A DNA stretch of 64,000 bases from Alphaproteobacteria bacterium (GCA_018818925.1 JAHJQZ010000159.1:62001-126000); one strand, 5' to 3'. Counted from the stretch's first letter, positions 44,546 through 53,859 are shown. Notes: generated by a model from the letters alone, not told the origin. Program-made: numbers and translations.

Positions 44546-45271
44546 CTATTGCATGCGCAGGCTGCCGCCGCTCGAGGATTCGACATTGACCGATTCCGGG
44601 GTGCCGCCGAGCCGGACGCTGGCGCCCGAGCTCAATGAACCGGTGACGCGGCCCTCGGCCTGGAACGAAGCCGAGGCGCCGCTCGATCCATCGACATCGA
44701 CATCCTTGCACGACAGCTCGCCAGCGCGAATGCTGGCGCCGCTCGACACCTCGATCGCGGCCGTGTCGCAGGTGCCGGCCAGTTCGATGCCGGCGCCGCT
44801 GCTGGCGGCGAGCGACAGGGTTCCGACTTCGACCTTGGCGATGTCGATGCGGGCGCCCGACGAAGCGTCGAGCGTGGCCGCTTCGCCCTCAATCAGATCG
44901 GCCTCGACCGAAGCGCCCGAGGAGGCCGACACGCCCGAAAGGTTCGGCAGGGTGATGTAGAGCGTCGCGTCGTTGTCGAAATGCATCATGTTCAGCAAGC
45001 CGCCGGAGAAGATGATGTCGAGCAGGTTGGTATGGCGCCTGGCCCGCAATTCGCCGTTGCGCACGTCGAGATCGATCTGGTCGAGCACGCCATTGCGCTT
45101 GGTCTCGATGCGCAGCGACTGCGATTCGCCCCGGGTGATGACGGCGGTGAGCCCAGTGGCTATGGCGACCTTGTCGAAGCTGTCGAGGTCGTAGCTGCGG
45201 GATTCGGCCAGGGCGCCGGTCGCCGCCAGGAGGGAAAGCGCCGCGCTCGCGGCAAGTACGGATTTGCGCAT
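44546..45271 (-). CDS. GIN-domain (DUF2807) exported protein 1
   Basis: 241 residues from MRKSVLAASAALSLLAATGA; a second ATG four codons upstream is possible. The signal peptide ends near GALAES. The rest is the putative auto-transporter adhesin head GIN domain, a right-handed beta-helix-like fold: SYDLDSFDKVAIATGLTAVI, then repeating short turns (VSASSGASVEAD; LDASSGARIDIA; LAASSGAGIELA; VSSGASIRAGEL). Function is not established; such proteins are periplasmic or surface-associated. A paralogue lies directly upstream on the same strand, 125 bases away. Confidence 0.87.
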   Translation of the reverse strand: MRKSVLAASAALSLLAATGALAESRSYDLDSFDKVAIATGLTAVITRGESQSLRIETKRNGVLDQIDLDVRNGELRARRHTNLLDIIFSGGLLNMMHFDNDATLYITLPNLSGVSASSGASVEADLIEGEAATLDASSGARIDIAKVEVGTLSLAASSGAGIELAGTCDTAAIEVSSGASIRAGELSCKDVDVDGSSGASASFQAEGRVTGSLSSGASVRLGGTPESVNVESSSGGSLRMQ

Positions 45272-45395
45272 GATGAGCCCCATCGGTTTCGGTATCGGCC
45301 TGCAAATCGGCAGCCAACCTCATCGACGCAAGAGCACGAAACGGTCAATACGACGCGCCGCATGCCCTTGAAATACGCCCACCTCACACCATGAG

Positions 45396-46136
45396 CTAGC
45401 AAATGGTCAGGGTTCCGCCGCTGCTCCTGCCGACCTCGACGATTCCGGGCCGCCCGTTCAGCGTGACATTGGCGCCGTTGCGCACATGGCCGGAAACCCG
45501 TTCGAGGGCCGTCGCCTCGACGACGGCGCCGCCCGCGGCCTCGATCTTCATCTCCGTGGCGGCAAGCTCGACGGCGGAAATGCGGCCGCCGCTCGAACAC
45601 CTGATGTCCAGCCTGTCGCAGGCACCGCCGATTTCGATGATGCCGCTTGTGGTCGCGACGAGGTTGACATCGTCGGCCTTGGTGGCGGCGACGGTCAGCA
45701 CGGCGCCGGTCGAGACGACGGCGGCGAACGTCTCGCCGAGTGCGACATCGATCGTGACATTGGCGCCGGTTGCCGCCGTGACACCGCTCAGCACCGGCAA
45801 TGTCACAAAAAGCGTGGCCTCGCGGGCGAGGTTGAAAACCGAACCGGCAATAAACGCGCCCAGCGGGTTGCCGCCATGCCTGGCGCGCAAGGTGCGCGCG
45901 ACGACCTCCACCTTGATCCGCTCGAGCAATTGCCGGTTCCCGGCCTCGAGGCGCACCGATTGTCCGCTGCCCGGACTGACGACGGCACGAAGTCCGCTGG
46001 AGCAGTCCACGTGGTCGAATTCCGGCAGGTCGAAGGTTTTCGACACGGGCGGAGCCGTTTCCGTGTGAGCCATGTGCACCGCCGCCGGAAATGAAAGGAA
46101 AATCGCGTCCATATCCGCCATAGCGAAAAGTGGCAT
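45396..46136 (-). CDS. GIN-domain (DUF2807) protein 2, no clear signal peptide
   Basis: Up to 246 residues; paralogue of the neighbouring GIN protein with the same layout (KTFDLPEFDHVDCSSGLRAV; VTAATGANVTIDVA; IRCSSGGRISAVEL; GRSSGGTLTIC). Several in-frame ATGs exist near the start (MPLFAM, MADMDAIF, MAHTETAP) and none gives a convincing Sec signal peptide, unlike its partner. Its turns are less regular, so it may have diverged in function or lost export. Alternatively the true start lies elsewhere. It is downstream of icd by about 120 bases. Confidence 0.78.
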   Translation of the reverse strand: MPLFAMADMDAIFLSFPAAVHMAHTETAPPVSKTFDLPEFDHVDCSSGLRAVVSPGSGQSVRLEAGNRQLLERIKVEVVARTLRARHGGNPLGAFIAGSVFNLAREATLFVTLPVLSGVTAATGANVTIDVALGETFAAVVSTGAVLTVAATKADDVNLVATTSGIIEIGGACDRLDIRCSSGGRISAVELAATEMKIEAAGGAVVEATALERVSGHVRNGANVTLNGRPGIVEVGRSSGGTLTIC

Positions 46137-46259
46137 GCCGCGTCCAGTGCCAAGGTGCCGAACACAGCAGACAAAGCGTCGCGTTGCGGTCAGGAATGCG
46201 CCGAGTGAAAGAAAAGGCGGCCGCGGGCGCCTTGTGCATTCGCCGGTGGAAGGCCGGGT

Positions 46260-47471
46260 TCAGGCCATGGCCGTGTCGAGATTGGCGGCGATGGCATCGA
46301 GAAAACCGATCGTCGACAGCCATTCCTGGTCGGGACCAACCAGAAGCGCCAGGTCCTTGGTCATCTGGCCGGCCTCGATGGTGGCAATCACGGTTTTTTC
46401 CAGCGTTTCGGCAAAGCGGTTCAGTTCGGCATTGTCGTCAAGCTTGGCCCGGTGGGCGAGGCCACGCGTCCAGGCAAAGATCGAGGCGGTCGAATTGGTC
46501 GAAGTCGCCTTGCCCTGCTGGTGCTGGCGGTAGTGGCGGGTGACGGTGCCGTGCGCCGCTTCCGCCTCGACGGTCCTGCCGTCTGGCGTCATTAGCACCG
46601 AGGTCATCAGGCCGAGCGAGCCGAAGCCCTGCGCCACGGTGTCGGACTGCACGTCTCCGTCATAATTCTTGCAGGCCCAGACATAGCCGCCCGACCATTT
46701 GAGCGAGGCGGCGACCATGTCGTCGATGAGGCGATGCTCGTACCAGATCTTCTTGGCCTTGTACCCGGCCTCGAACTCGGCTTCGTAGACCTCCTGGAAG
46801 ATGTCCTTGAAGCGGCCGTCATAGGCCTTGAGGATAGTGTTCTTGGTCGACATGTAGCAGGGCACGCCGCGCTGCAAGGCGTAGTTGAGCGAGGCGCGGG
46901 CGAAATCGCGGATCGACTCGTCGAGATTGTACATGGCCATGGCGACGCCGGGGCCCGGTGCCTTGTAGACCTCGTGCTCGATGACCTGTCCATCCTCGCC
47001 GGTGAACTTGATGGTCAGCGTGCCGGCGCCCGGAAAGCGGAAATCGGTGGCCTTGTATTGGTCGCCGAAAGCGTGGCGGCCGACGATGATCGGCTGGGTC
47101 CAGCCGGGGACGAGGCGCGGCACGTTGCGGCAGATGATCGGCTCGCGGAAGATGACGCCGCCCAAAATGTTGCGGATGGTACCGTTGGGCGACTTCCACA
47201 TCTTCTTGAGGCCGAATTCCTCGACGCGGGCCTCGTCCGGGGTGATGGTGGCGCATTTGACCCCGACGCCGTATTTGGCGATGGCATGGGCGGAATCGAC
47301 GGTCACCTGGTCGTCGGTCAAGTCGCGATTCTCGACGCTCAAATCGTAGTAATGCAGATCGATGTCGAGAAAGGGGGTGATCAGCTTGTCCTTGATCGCC
47401 TGCCAGATGATCCGTGTCATCTCGTCGCCGTCGAGTTCGACGACCGGATTCGCGACTTTGATCTTGCTCAT
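46260..47471 (-). CDS. icd: NADP-dependent isocitrate dehydrogenase
   Basis: 403 residues, the homodimeric type of alphaproteobacteria and eukaryotes rather than the E. coli type. It converts isocitrate to 2-oxoglutarate with NADPH production in the TCA cycle. Motifs: [20 protein letters not shown] at the start, substrate-loop [12 protein letters not shown], the metal-site region [20 protein letters not shown] and the cofactor-site [24 protein letters not shown]. Length and ends are complete. A possible promoter lies at 47513-47540. Confidence 0.98.
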   Translation of the reverse strand: MSKIKVANPVVELDGDEMTRIIWQAIKDKLITPFLDIDLHYYDLSVENRDLTDDQVTVDSAHAIAKYGVGVKCATITPDEARVEEFGLKKMWKSPNGTIRNILGGVIFREPIICRNVPRLVPGWTQPIIVGRHAFGDQYKATDFRFPGAGTLTIKFTGEDGQVIEHEVYKAPGPGVAMAMYNLDESIRDFARASLNYALQRGVPCYMSTKNTILKAYDGRFKDIFQEVYEAEFEAGYKAKKIWYEHRLIDDMVAASLKWSGGYVWACKNYDGDVQSDTVAQGFGSLGLMTSVLMTPDGRTVEAEAAHGTVTRHYRQHQQGKATSTNSTASIFAWTRGLAHRAKLDDNAELNRFAETLEKTVIATIEAGQMTKDLALLVGPDQEWLSTIGFLDAIAANLDTAMA

Positions 47472-47512
47472 GAAATGGTGCTCCGCCTCGTGCCGGGTGA
47501 AAATGTCGCGCC

Positions 47513-47540
47513 CCTATAGCACCAAGCACGAGAAGCGCAA
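47513..47540 (-). promoter_or_regulatory. Possible icd promoter
   Basis: On the minus strand TTGCGC, 16-base spacer, TATAGG, 42 bases before the icd ATG. Only partial consensus matches. Confidence 0.3.
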
Positions 47541-47578
47541 AGGCTTCGGCGAAGTCGACCGAATTCGAGTTCCGGAAG

Positions 47579-47980
47579 TCAGTTTGCGACGGGTGAGGCG
47601 CCGCCGCTCTCCGGCACGACGCTAGCGCGTCCGTCGCGCCGCGCCCGTTCGCGAGCGAGAATTCCCTCGGCGTCGAGACCGCTGATCGGCGCGCCGCCAT
47701 CGGTGGGGATGTCACCGGTCAGTTGCAGGTCGAGATAACGTCCGCAACACACCCTGAGGAACGAGGCGAAATTGTCGATGTCGCGGCCTTCCTCGAGGGA
47801 TTCGGCATAGAGCCTGGCAAGGAGTTGGCCGAGACTCAATCCGTCGCGGGCACCAATGTCCTCAAGCACGGCCCAGAAGAACCTTTCGAGCCTGACCGAG
47901 GTGACATAGCCGTCGAGCCGAAGTGAGCGCGTGCTCGCGTCCCACTGGTCAGGATCGGCGCCGATGAACAGCCTGCACAT
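47579..47980 (-). CDS. Ribbon-helix-helix domain protein
   Basis: 133 residues from MCRLFIGADPDQWDASTRSL, with GGGAGG upstream. Residues 17-70 (TRSLRLDGYVTSVRLERFFW, AVLEDIGARDGLSLGQLLAR) are the alphaproteobacterial RHH_4-type ribbon-helix-helix domain, in which the beta strand LDGYVTSVRLE would contact DNA or another ligand. The C-terminal third is variable and charged. Genes of this type are frequent as single units; their targets are unknown. It is upstream of icd, separated by the icd promoter region. Confidence 0.8.
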   Translation of the reverse strand: MCRLFIGADPDQWDASTRSLRLDGYVTSVRLERFFWAVLEDIGARDGLSLGQLLARLYAESLEEGRDIDNFASFLRVCCGRYLDLQLTGDIPTDGGAPISGLDAEGILARERARRDGRASVVPESGGASPVAN

Positions 47981-48068
47981 GCTCAATCCCTCCCAGATCC
48001 AGATGCGCGAACGGCAAGCGTGGGCTTGGCGGCCCACGCTTGTCCAGACCGATCGATGGTCGCAGCGA

Positions 48069-48653
48069 TCACGCGTGCGTGATCCTTGTTCCGAGAACGG
48101 CAAGAAACTGGGCGATCCAGGCCGGATGGGCCGGCCAGGCCGGGGCCGAGACGAGATTGCCGTCGGTCACCGCCTCGGTGACCGGGATTTCGGCATAGTG
48201 CCCGCCGGCCAGCGTCACCTCGGGGCCGCAAGCCGGATAGGCCGAACAGGTGCGCCCGGACAAAACGCCGGCGGCGGCGAGAATCTGGGCGCCATGGCAG
48301 ATGGCAGCGACCGGCTTGTTGGTGTCAAAGAAGTGCCTCACGGCCGCGATCACCGCCGGGTTGAGCCTCAGATATTCCGGGGCACGACCGCCGGGGATGC
48401 AAAGGGCATCGTAGCTTTCGGGCCTGACCTCGGCGAATGTCGCGTTGAGAGCAAAATTGTGGCCGCGTTTTTCAGAATAGGTCTGGTCGCCCTCGAAATC
48501 GTGGATCGAGGTGGCGATGGTGTCGCCGGCCTTCTTGTCCGGGCAGACGGCATGAACACTGTGTCCGATCGCCAACAGTGCCTGGAACGGCACCATGGTT
48601 TCGTAGTCTTCGCCGAAATCGCCGCAGATCATCAGGATTTTCTTTGCGCTCAT
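48069..48653 (-). CDS. DJ-1/PfpI family protein
   Basis: 194 residues from [20 protein letters not shown] with GGGAGG 6 bases upstream. The DJ-1/PfpI fold is shown by [12 protein letters not shown] (conserved Glu), [15 protein letters not shown], and the nucleophile elbow [20 protein letters not shown] with the reactive Cys in AICHG. Family members include proteases, chaperones and glyoxalase III-like deglycases; which applies here cannot be decided. It stands upstream of the ribbon-helix-helix gene on the same strand. Confidence 0.88.
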   Translation of the reverse strand: MSAKKILMICGDFGEDYETMVPFQALLAIGHSVHAVCPDKKAGDTIATSIHDFEGDQTYSEKRGHNFALNATFAEVRPESYDALCIPGGRAPEYLRLNPAVIAAVRHFFDTNKPVAAICHGAQILAAAGVLSGRTCSAYPACGPEVTLAGGHYAEIPVTEAVTDGNLVSAPAWPAHPAWIAQFLAVLGTRITHA

Positions 48654-48730
48654 CTCACCCTCCCTTGACAAGCCAAGCGGCGATTATGTCATGCAGCAAT
48701 GACAAGGGGGTGGTAGAGGAGTACTACGCT

Positions 48731-49072
48731 CTACTTTGGCGGCAGGGTCGCGACGAAGGCGTCGGCGCGGGCGATCCATTCTTCGAGTGCCGCATCATCC
48801 TCGAGCACGTCGCCCCCGACCTCGACGAAACCGGACATGGTCCTGTCGCCCATGGTCATGGGCTGCGCGCCGGGGCGGGCGAGGGCGGCGTCATGGGCGT
48901 GCTTGCCGACGCGGACCAGGAGATTGCCGCCCTTCATCGGCGCCACCAGCATGTTGCCGTCGATCATGAAGGCCATGGCGCCGAACATCTTCTTTTCGAC
49001 AATGCCGGGCCTGTCGGCGAGCGCGGCGCGAATGCGGTCGGCCAGTTCGACGACGGCGAGATCGGTCGCCAT
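48731..49072 (-). CDS. TfoX N-terminal domain protein
   Basis: 113 residues containing only the TfoX N-terminal domain: VEKKMFGAMAFMIDGNMLVA, NLLVRVGKHAHDAALARPG and MSGFVEVGGDVL. Full TfoX/Sxy proteins control competence, but short single-domain versions like this are common and uncharacterised. It starts 3 bases after the GFA gene stop, so the two are co-transcribed. Confidence 0.85.
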   Translation of the reverse strand: MATDLAVVELADRIRAALADRPGIVEKKMFGAMAFMIDGNMLVAPMKGGNLLVRVGKHAHDAALARPGAQPMTMGDRTMSGFVEVGGDVLEDDAALEEWIARADAFVATLPPK

Positions 49073-49075
49073 GGC

Positions 49076-49468
49076 TCAGTCCTTGGTCGGCACGGACGGA
49101 TCGACCGGGAACCAGGCCGGCTTTTTGGAGAACCAGACCGTCATGGCGGGCCGGAACCAGTCGGAAGTGTCGAAGGCGCCGACCGAAATGCCGAGCATGT
49201 CGGGCGCCTTGGCATTTTCGGAGAACAGCCGCGAGCCGCAGACCGGACAGAAGTGTCGCGTGCGGCGGCTGCCGCTATCGGCGAAATTCTGGTAGCTCTT
49301 GGTCTCGCCCGAAATGGTCACGGCGCTTCGGTTGAAAAAGGCCTGGGCGTTGTGTCCGGTGCCGGTGGTGCGCCGGCAGTCCTCGCAATGGCATTGCGCC
49401 ATGCGCACGGGTTCTTCGGAAACCGTGAAGCTGACCGCGCCGCATTGGCAGTGTCCGCTCGCCTGCAT
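49076..49468 (-). CDS. GFA-family zinc protein
   Basis: 130 residues from MQASGHCQCGAVSFTVSEEP; GGAGG lies 9 bases before. Zinc ligands follow the GFA/CENP-V pattern: CQCG (first pair), CHCEDCRRTTG (second set) and FCPVCGSRLF (third pair). The family was named for glutathione-dependent formaldehyde-activating enzyme, but most members have no proven activity. Forms a two-gene unit with the TfoX-N gene. Confidence 0.87.
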   Translation of the reverse strand: MQASGHCQCGAVSFTVSEEPVRMAQCHCEDCRRTTGTGHNAQAFFNRSAVTISGETKSYQNFADSGSRRTRHFCPVCGSRLFSENAKAPDMLGISVGAFDTSDWFRPAMTVWFSKKPAWFPVDPSVPTKD

Positions 49469-49596
49469 GATGTCGTCCTCCGCTTGGTCGGCGGAAACTG
49501 GCATGGTCGCGGCGGGGCGGCAATTCATTTGTGCTTGAACCGCGCCGAAGGATTGTCCATCACAGGGCGCGCCCGCATCCCACCGCGAATTGAACC

Positions 49597-50160
49597 ATGT
49601 CCGCCTTGTATCCCATCGTCACCGACCGCCTGATCCTGCGCCGTTTGCTGCTGGATGATTTCGAGGCGCTTCATGCGTTCCTGAGCTTGCCGGAGGTGGC
49701 GCAATACCAGTTCTGGGAGCCCATGGACCGCGACAAGGTCGCCGAAAAGCTCGCCGACTGGATGACGCTCGACGGTGAGGAGGGCCGACATCTCGAACTC
49801 GGTGTCGTGCTGAAATCGAGCGGCCGGTTGATTGGCGACGTCTTTCTCGGCTTTCGCGATCTCGAGGCGCGGCAGGGGGAGATCGGTTTCTCGCTCCATC
49901 CGGACGTCCAGCGCCAGGGCTATGGTTTCGAGGCGGTCGGGGCGTTGATCGATCTCGGGTTCGAACACTACGCCTTGCACCGCATTTTCGGGCGTTGCGA
50001 CGCGCGCAACCCGGCGTCCTACAAGCTGATGGAAAAGCTCGGCATGCGCCGCGAGGCGCATTTCCGCGAGCACGCGCTGTTCAAGGGCGGCTGGGACGAG
50101 GAATATTATTACGCCATTCTCGAACACGAATGGCGGGCGAAAAACGGGCCGGCATCCTGA
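49597..50160 (+). CDS. GNAT N-acetyltransferase (RimJ/RimL-like)
   Basis: 187 residues of the RimJ/RimL type: TDRLILRRLLLDDFEALHAF at the start, GEIGFSLHPDVQRQGYGFEA containing the acetyl-CoA loop (Q/R-x-x-G-x-G/A), and ASYKLMEKLGMRREAHFREH. The acceptor is unknown. Its stop overlaps the next start (TGATG), so it is translated together with the TrmJ-like methyltransferase. No strong ribosome-binding site is seen. Confidence 0.88.
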   Translation: MSALYPIVTDRLILRRLLLDDFEALHAFLSLPEVAQYQFWEPMDRDKVAEKLADWMTLDGEEGRHLELGVVLKSSGRLIGDVFLGFRDLEARQGEIGFSLHPDVQRQGYGFEAVGALIDLGFEHYALHRIFGRCDARNPASYKLMEKLGMRREAHFREHALFKGGWDEEYYYAILEHEWRAKNGPAS

Positions 50161-50975
50161 TGGCCGGCACCGACCGCACCCAGCCCATGAATTTCGATCC
50201 GGCGCCGGCAATCATCCTGTGCGAACCGCAACTGGGCGAGAATATCGGCACCGCCGCCCGCGCCATGGCCAATTTCGGCCTGTGGGACCTGCGGCTCGTC
50301 GCGCCGCGCGACGGCTGGCCCAACGACAAGGCCCGCGCCGCCGCCTCGCGCGCCGACCACGTCGTCGATCGCATCAGGGTGTTCGACACGCTGGCCGAGG
50401 CGATCGCCGACCTGTCGCTGGTCTATGCGACGACAGCGCGCCGCCGCGAACTGGCGCATGAGGTGATCGGCCCCGACGAGGCGGCGCGGCGCCTCGCCCG
50501 CCATATCGGGTCCGCGCAGCGGGCCGGGATGGTGTTCGGGCGCGAGAAATGGGGCCTCTACAACGAGGAAGTGGCGTTGTGCGACGCCATCGTCACCTTG
50601 CCGGTCGATCCGGCCTTCGCCTCGCTCAACATCGCCCAGGCGGTGCTCGTGACCGCTTATGAATGGCGGCGCGAGACGACCCAGGCGGCGCTGCCCTTTT
50701 CGAGCACGGAAGCAAGCCTTGCCAGCAAGGACGAATTGATGGGCATGTACCTGCAGCTCGAGGAGGCGCTCGACCGCTCGGGATTCTTCAAGACGCCGGA
50801 AAAGCGCCCGACCTTCATCATCAATCTCAGGACCATGCTCGGCAAGGCCGGCTTTTCCGACCAGGAGGTCCGCACATTGCGCGGCATCCTCGCCGCGCTC
50901 GACCGCCGGCACCTTTATGACAAGCCGGGCAGGGGGCTGCCGCGGCGCGGCAGGGGCAAGGCGTCGGACGAATAG
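50160..50975 (+). CDS. tRNA/rRNA 2'-O-methyltransferase, TrmJ-like (SPOUT)
   Basis: 271 residues. SPOUT-family motifs: IILCEPQLGENIGTAARAMA (motif 1), GMVFGREKWGLYNEEVALCD (motif 2) and ASLNIAQAVLVTAYEW (motif 3, part of the SAM-binding knot). TrmJ methylates the ribose at position 32 of several tRNAs. The C-terminal helical region (LEEALDRSGFFKTPEKRPTF) is the TrmJ extension. Start overlaps the GNAT stop. The symbol is withheld because related family members modify other positions. Confidence 0.88.
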   Translation: MAGTDRTQPMNFDPAPAIILCEPQLGENIGTAARAMANFGLWDLRLVAPRDGWPNDKARAAASRADHVVDRIRVFDTLAEAIADLSLVYATTARRRELAHEVIGPDEAARRLARHIGSAQRAGMVFGREKWGLYNEEVALCDAIVTLPVDPAFASLNIAQAVLVTAYEWRRETTQAALPFSSTEASLASKDELMGMYLQLEEALDRSGFFKTPEKRPTFIINLRTMLGKAGFSDQEVRTLRGILAALDRRHLYDKPGRGLPRRGRGKASDE

Positions 50976-51038
50976 GTTTTGACGCCCGGCGGCCGCCGTG
51001 GCACAGGTTTGTCCCCGCACCCGCCGCAGACCAGCCAG

Positions 51039-52280
51039 ATGACCGCCGAAACCGGCCGGACGCCCCTGTCCGACAAGGCCCTTCACTACAGGAGCTATCG
51101 GCTGTTCTGGTTCGCCAGCGCCGCGGCGCCCTTTGCCGCCAACATCATTTCGGTGGCCGTGGGCTGGCAGATCTACGACATCACCCGCAATCCCCTGTTT
51201 CTGGGCTATGTCGGTCTGGCCCAGTTCCTGCCGGCGCTTGTGCTGGTCCTGGTCACCGGTCTGGCCGCCGACACCTTTCCGCGCCGGCTGATCATGGCGG
51301 TCTGCCTTGGCGTCGAGGTGATCTGCGCCGGAATTCTCCTGCTCACCGCCTTTGGTCACATCATGGAGATTTGGCCGATCTATGTGGCGCTGGTCATGAT
51401 CGGCACCGCCCGCGCCTTCATCGCGCCGGCGGCGTCCTCGCTCGCCCCCAATCTGGTGCCACCCGAGGCACTCGGCAACGCCCTGACGCTCAACGCCACC
51501 GCCTGGCAATCGGCCAATATCGTCGGCCCGGCCATCGGCGGGTTGCTCTACGGCATCGCCCCGGGCGCCGCCTACGGCACGGCGGCCGTCTTGATGAGCA
51601 TTGCCGGCTTCCTGATCCTGTCGATCCCGAAGCCCCCGCAGGCGCGGCGCGGCGAGACCAAGACGCTCGAAACGCTCCTGGCCGGCTTCCGTTACATCTG
51701 GCGCGAAAAGATCGTGCTCGGCGCCATCTCGCTCGACATGTTCGCCGTGCTGCTCGGCGGCGCCGTAGCGCTGCTGCCGGTCTATGCCCGCGACATTCTC
51801 GAGGTCGGCCCGCTCGGACTTGGCCTCTTGCGCGCCGCGCCGGGGATCGGCGGCATCGCCATGGCGCTGTACCTGCAGCGCTTTCCGGTGCGCGATCATG
51901 CCGGACACATCCTTCTGGTCTGCGTGGCGCTGTTCGGCCTGTTCACCGTCGTCTTCGGCGTCTCGACCGCGGTCTGGCTTTCGATCGGGGCGCTTCTGCT
52001 CATGGGAGCGTTCGACATGGTCAGCGTCGTCCTGCGCGAAACCCTCATTCAGTTGTGGACGCCGGACCAGGTGCGCGGCCGCGTCTCGGCCGTCAACGCC
52101 GTGTTCATCGGCGCCTCCAACGAACTCGGCGAGTTCCGCGCCGGGCTCGTCGCCGCCAGATGGGGCACGGTCTTCGCCGTCGCTATCGGCGGCGCCGGAA
52201 CCATGATGGTGGCGGGCCTGTGGTCGGCCATCTTCCCGTCCATGCGGAAACAGCGCCGCATCGACAGGCGCGGCGTCTAG
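51039..52280 (+). CDS. MFS transporter (EntS-like)
   Basis: 413 residues from MTAETGRTPLSDKALHYRSY. The family fits the MFS_3/EntS-type exporters: N-terminal ALHYRSYRLFWFASAAAPFA, VGWQIYDITRNPLFLGYVGL, then ADTFPRRLIM (loop 2-3), and IQLWTPDQVRGRVSAVNAVF in the second half. About 11-12 helices. Substrate unknown. Its TAG stop is followed at once by copy B of the dispersed repeat. Confidence 0.85.
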   Translation: MTAETGRTPLSDKALHYRSYRLFWFASAAAPFAANIISVAVGWQIYDITRNPLFLGYVGLAQFLPALVLVLVTGLAADTFPRRLIMAVCLGVEVICAGILLLTAFGHIMEIWPIYVALVMIGTARAFIAPAASSLAPNLVPPEALGNALTLNATAWQSANIVGPAIGGLLYGIAPGAAYGTAAVLMSIAGFLILSIPKPPQARRGETKTLETLLAGFRYIWREKIVLGAISLDMFAVLLGGAVALLPVYARDILEVGPLGLGLLRAAPGIGGIAMALYLQRFPVRDHAGHILLVCVALFGLFTVVFGVSTAVWLSIGALLLMGAFDMVSVVLRETLIQLWTPDQVRGRVSAVNAVFIGASNELGEFRAGLVAARWGTVFAVAIGGAGTMMVAGLWSAIFPSMRKQRRIDRRGV

Positions 52281-52431
52281 GCGCAAGAGCATCGTGCGCA
52301 CAAGTGGGGCCCGGTTTTGCGCACTTCGAACCGTCCTTTGGCCAATCGTGCCAGTGGCACGATTGGAGGCGAGAAGACGATGCGATCACAATGACGGAGC
52401 GACCAAGCGGTTCCACTTGAACCCGCGCCGT
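52281..52431 (+). repeat. Dispersed intergenic repeat, copy B (longest)
   Basis: Starts after the MFS TAG stop (AGAGCATC at 52286), has GCCCGGTTTTGCGCAC, then a ~45-base insert with the hairpin AATCGTGCC-AGT-GGCACGATT (52344-52364), then CACAATGACGGAGCGACC and AAGCGGTTCCACTTGAACCC shared with copies A and C. Confidence 0.55.
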
Positions 52432-52460
52432 TCCAGGACGAGCCAAACAAGGCGGTTTTC

Positions 52461-53402
52461 ATGTCCGTTCTCACCCAGGCCCTGCCCATTCTCCTGCTCA
52501 TCGCCATCGGCGTCGGCTTGCGGGTCTTTTCCGTCATCACGGCCGCGACCGTCGAGGATTTGAAGACACTCGTCGTGACGCTGGTCCTGCCCAGCGTCCT
52601 GTTCACCGTTTTTCTCGACCTCGACTTCCAGCCGGCCTATGCCGGCGTCTTCGTGCTCGTCGCCGCGATCTGCCTTGCGCTGCTGGTGCTCGGGCGCTGG
52701 CTCGGCAGGCGACTGGCGCCGAACCGGCCCTATTTCCCGTTCATGCTGACCGGCTTCGAATACGGCATGCTCGGCGTGTCGCTGTTCGGTGCCGCCTATG
52801 GCTTCGGCAATATGGGCTATATCGCCATCGTCGACCTCAGCCACGAGTTCTTCATCTGGTTCGTCTATGTGCCGCTGCTGATGGTTCTGCGCGACGGCGC
52901 CAGCCGGCCCTCGACCATTTTAAAGCTGTTCGTCACCTCGCCGGTGATCATCGGCCTGGTCGGCGGCATCGTGCTCAATGCCCTCGGCCTGTCGGAGACC
53001 ATCAAGACCGCGCCGGTCGTGTCCAGCGTCTATCAGGTGATGACGCTTTTGATCGCCATGGCGGTACCGATCATCCTCATCATCGTCGGCTATGGCACGT
53101 CCATCCGCCGCGAGGGCCTTCGCGAAGTGCTGTTCGTGGTCGGCCTGCGCTACGCGATCATCGTGCCGGCGGCGCTCATCCTCAATCATTTCGTCATTGC
53201 CGGCGTGTTCGGGCTCGGCCAGCCGTTCCAGGTGGCGTTCTTCTCGCTGATGATCCTGCCGCCATCCTTCATCATCCCGGTCTTCATGCAGACGGCCAGC
53301 GCCGGCGACAAGGCCTATGTCACCAACGTCCTCGCCGTGTCGACGGTGGTGACCCTTGTGATCTTTTCGGTCTATCTCGGGCTCAATCCGGGCCTCGTCT
53401 GA
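52461..53402 (+). CDS. AEC-family (auxin efflux carrier-like) transporter
   Basis: 313 residues, about ten membrane helices. AEC features: MSVLTQALPILLLIAIGVGL start, FMLTGFEYGMLGVSLFGAAY in the first half, TSPVIIGLVGGIVLNALGLS at the middle, and GQPFQVAFFSLMILPPSFII in the second half. Bacterial members move small acids or osmolytes; the substrate here is unknown. AAGGCGG precedes the ATG. Convergent with DUF305, with a terminator between. Confidence 0.88.
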   Translation: MSVLTQALPILLLIAIGVGLRVFSVITAATVEDLKTLVVTLVLPSVLFTVFLDLDFQPAYAGVFVLVAAICLALLVLGRWLGRRLAPNRPYFPFMLTGFEYGMLGVSLFGAAYGFGNMGYIAIVDLSHEFFIWFVYVPLLMVLRDGASRPSTILKLFVTSPVIIGLVGGIVLNALGLSETIKTAPVVSSVYQVMTLLIAMAVPIILIIVGYGTSIRREGLREVLFVVGLRYAIIVPAALILNHFVIAGVFGLGQPFQVAFFSLMILPPSFIIPVFMQTASAGDKAYVTNVLAVSTVVTLVIFSVYLGLNPGLV

Positions 53403-53424
53403 GGCGCGGGACAACGGTTTCGGC

Positions 53425-53458
53425 GCGCGGGGCGGTCCTAGGTCCGCCCCGCGCGGGT
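53425..53458. terminator. Hairpin terminator between AEC and DUF305 genes
   Basis: An 11-bp perfect GC stem GCGCGGGGCGG/CCGCCCCGCGC (53425-53435 and 53444-53454) with an 8-base loop. Only a short T-run follows. It lies between convergent genes and may serve both. Confidence 0.65.
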
Positions 53459-53460
53459 TT

Positions 53461-53859
53461 CTATTGCCTGGCGAGCCAGTCGCGCATCGCCGCGATCTCG
53501 GCGGTCTGGGCGTCGATGATCGTCTGGGCCAACTGCTTGACCCAGGGATCGTCGCCATAGTCCAGGACAGCCTTGGCCATGTCGATAGCCCCCTGGTGAT
53601 GCGGAATCATGCCGCAGATGAAGGCGTCGTCGATGTCCTCGGCCATCATGCCGACGCCCATGCCGCTCATGCTCGTCATCGACTGCATCAGCGCTGCATG
53701 CGCTTCGTCGGACGAAATCGGCACTTGCGACATCATTGGATGGTCCATCTCCGGCACGGAACCGCAAATGTCCGGCAGGTCTTCGGCAAGGGCCGGCGCG
53801 GCGGCAAGGGCCAGAACCGCAAGGCAGCCGCCAAGGGCGGCAAGTCGGGTGATCGTCAT
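53461..53859 (-). CDS. DUF305 exported protein
   Basis: 132 residues. A Sec signal peptide ends near AAPALAED. The DUF305 core is FICGMIPHHQGAIDMAKAVL with the conserved His-His pair and many Met and His residues around it (MDHPMMSQ; MTSMSGMGVGMMAEDI). DUF305 proteins are periplasmic, often beside metal-handling genes; the Met-rich region here suits copper or silver binding, but this is not shown. CGGAGAA precedes the ATG. The next gene upstream encodes a small Cys-rich exported protein. Confidence 0.88.
   Translation of the reverse strand: MTITRLAALGGCLAVLALAAAPALAEDLPDICGSVPEMDHPMMSQVPISSDEAHAALMQSMTSMSGMGVGMMAEDIDDAFICGMIPHHQGAIDMAKAVLDYGDDPWVKQLAQTIIDAQTAEIAAMRDWLARQ

Noticed and set aside
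48713-48734. Hairpin GTAGAG...CTCTAC at the end of the TfoX-N gene
   Set aside because: The stem is short, overlaps the stop codon and has no T-run; too weak to call a terminator.
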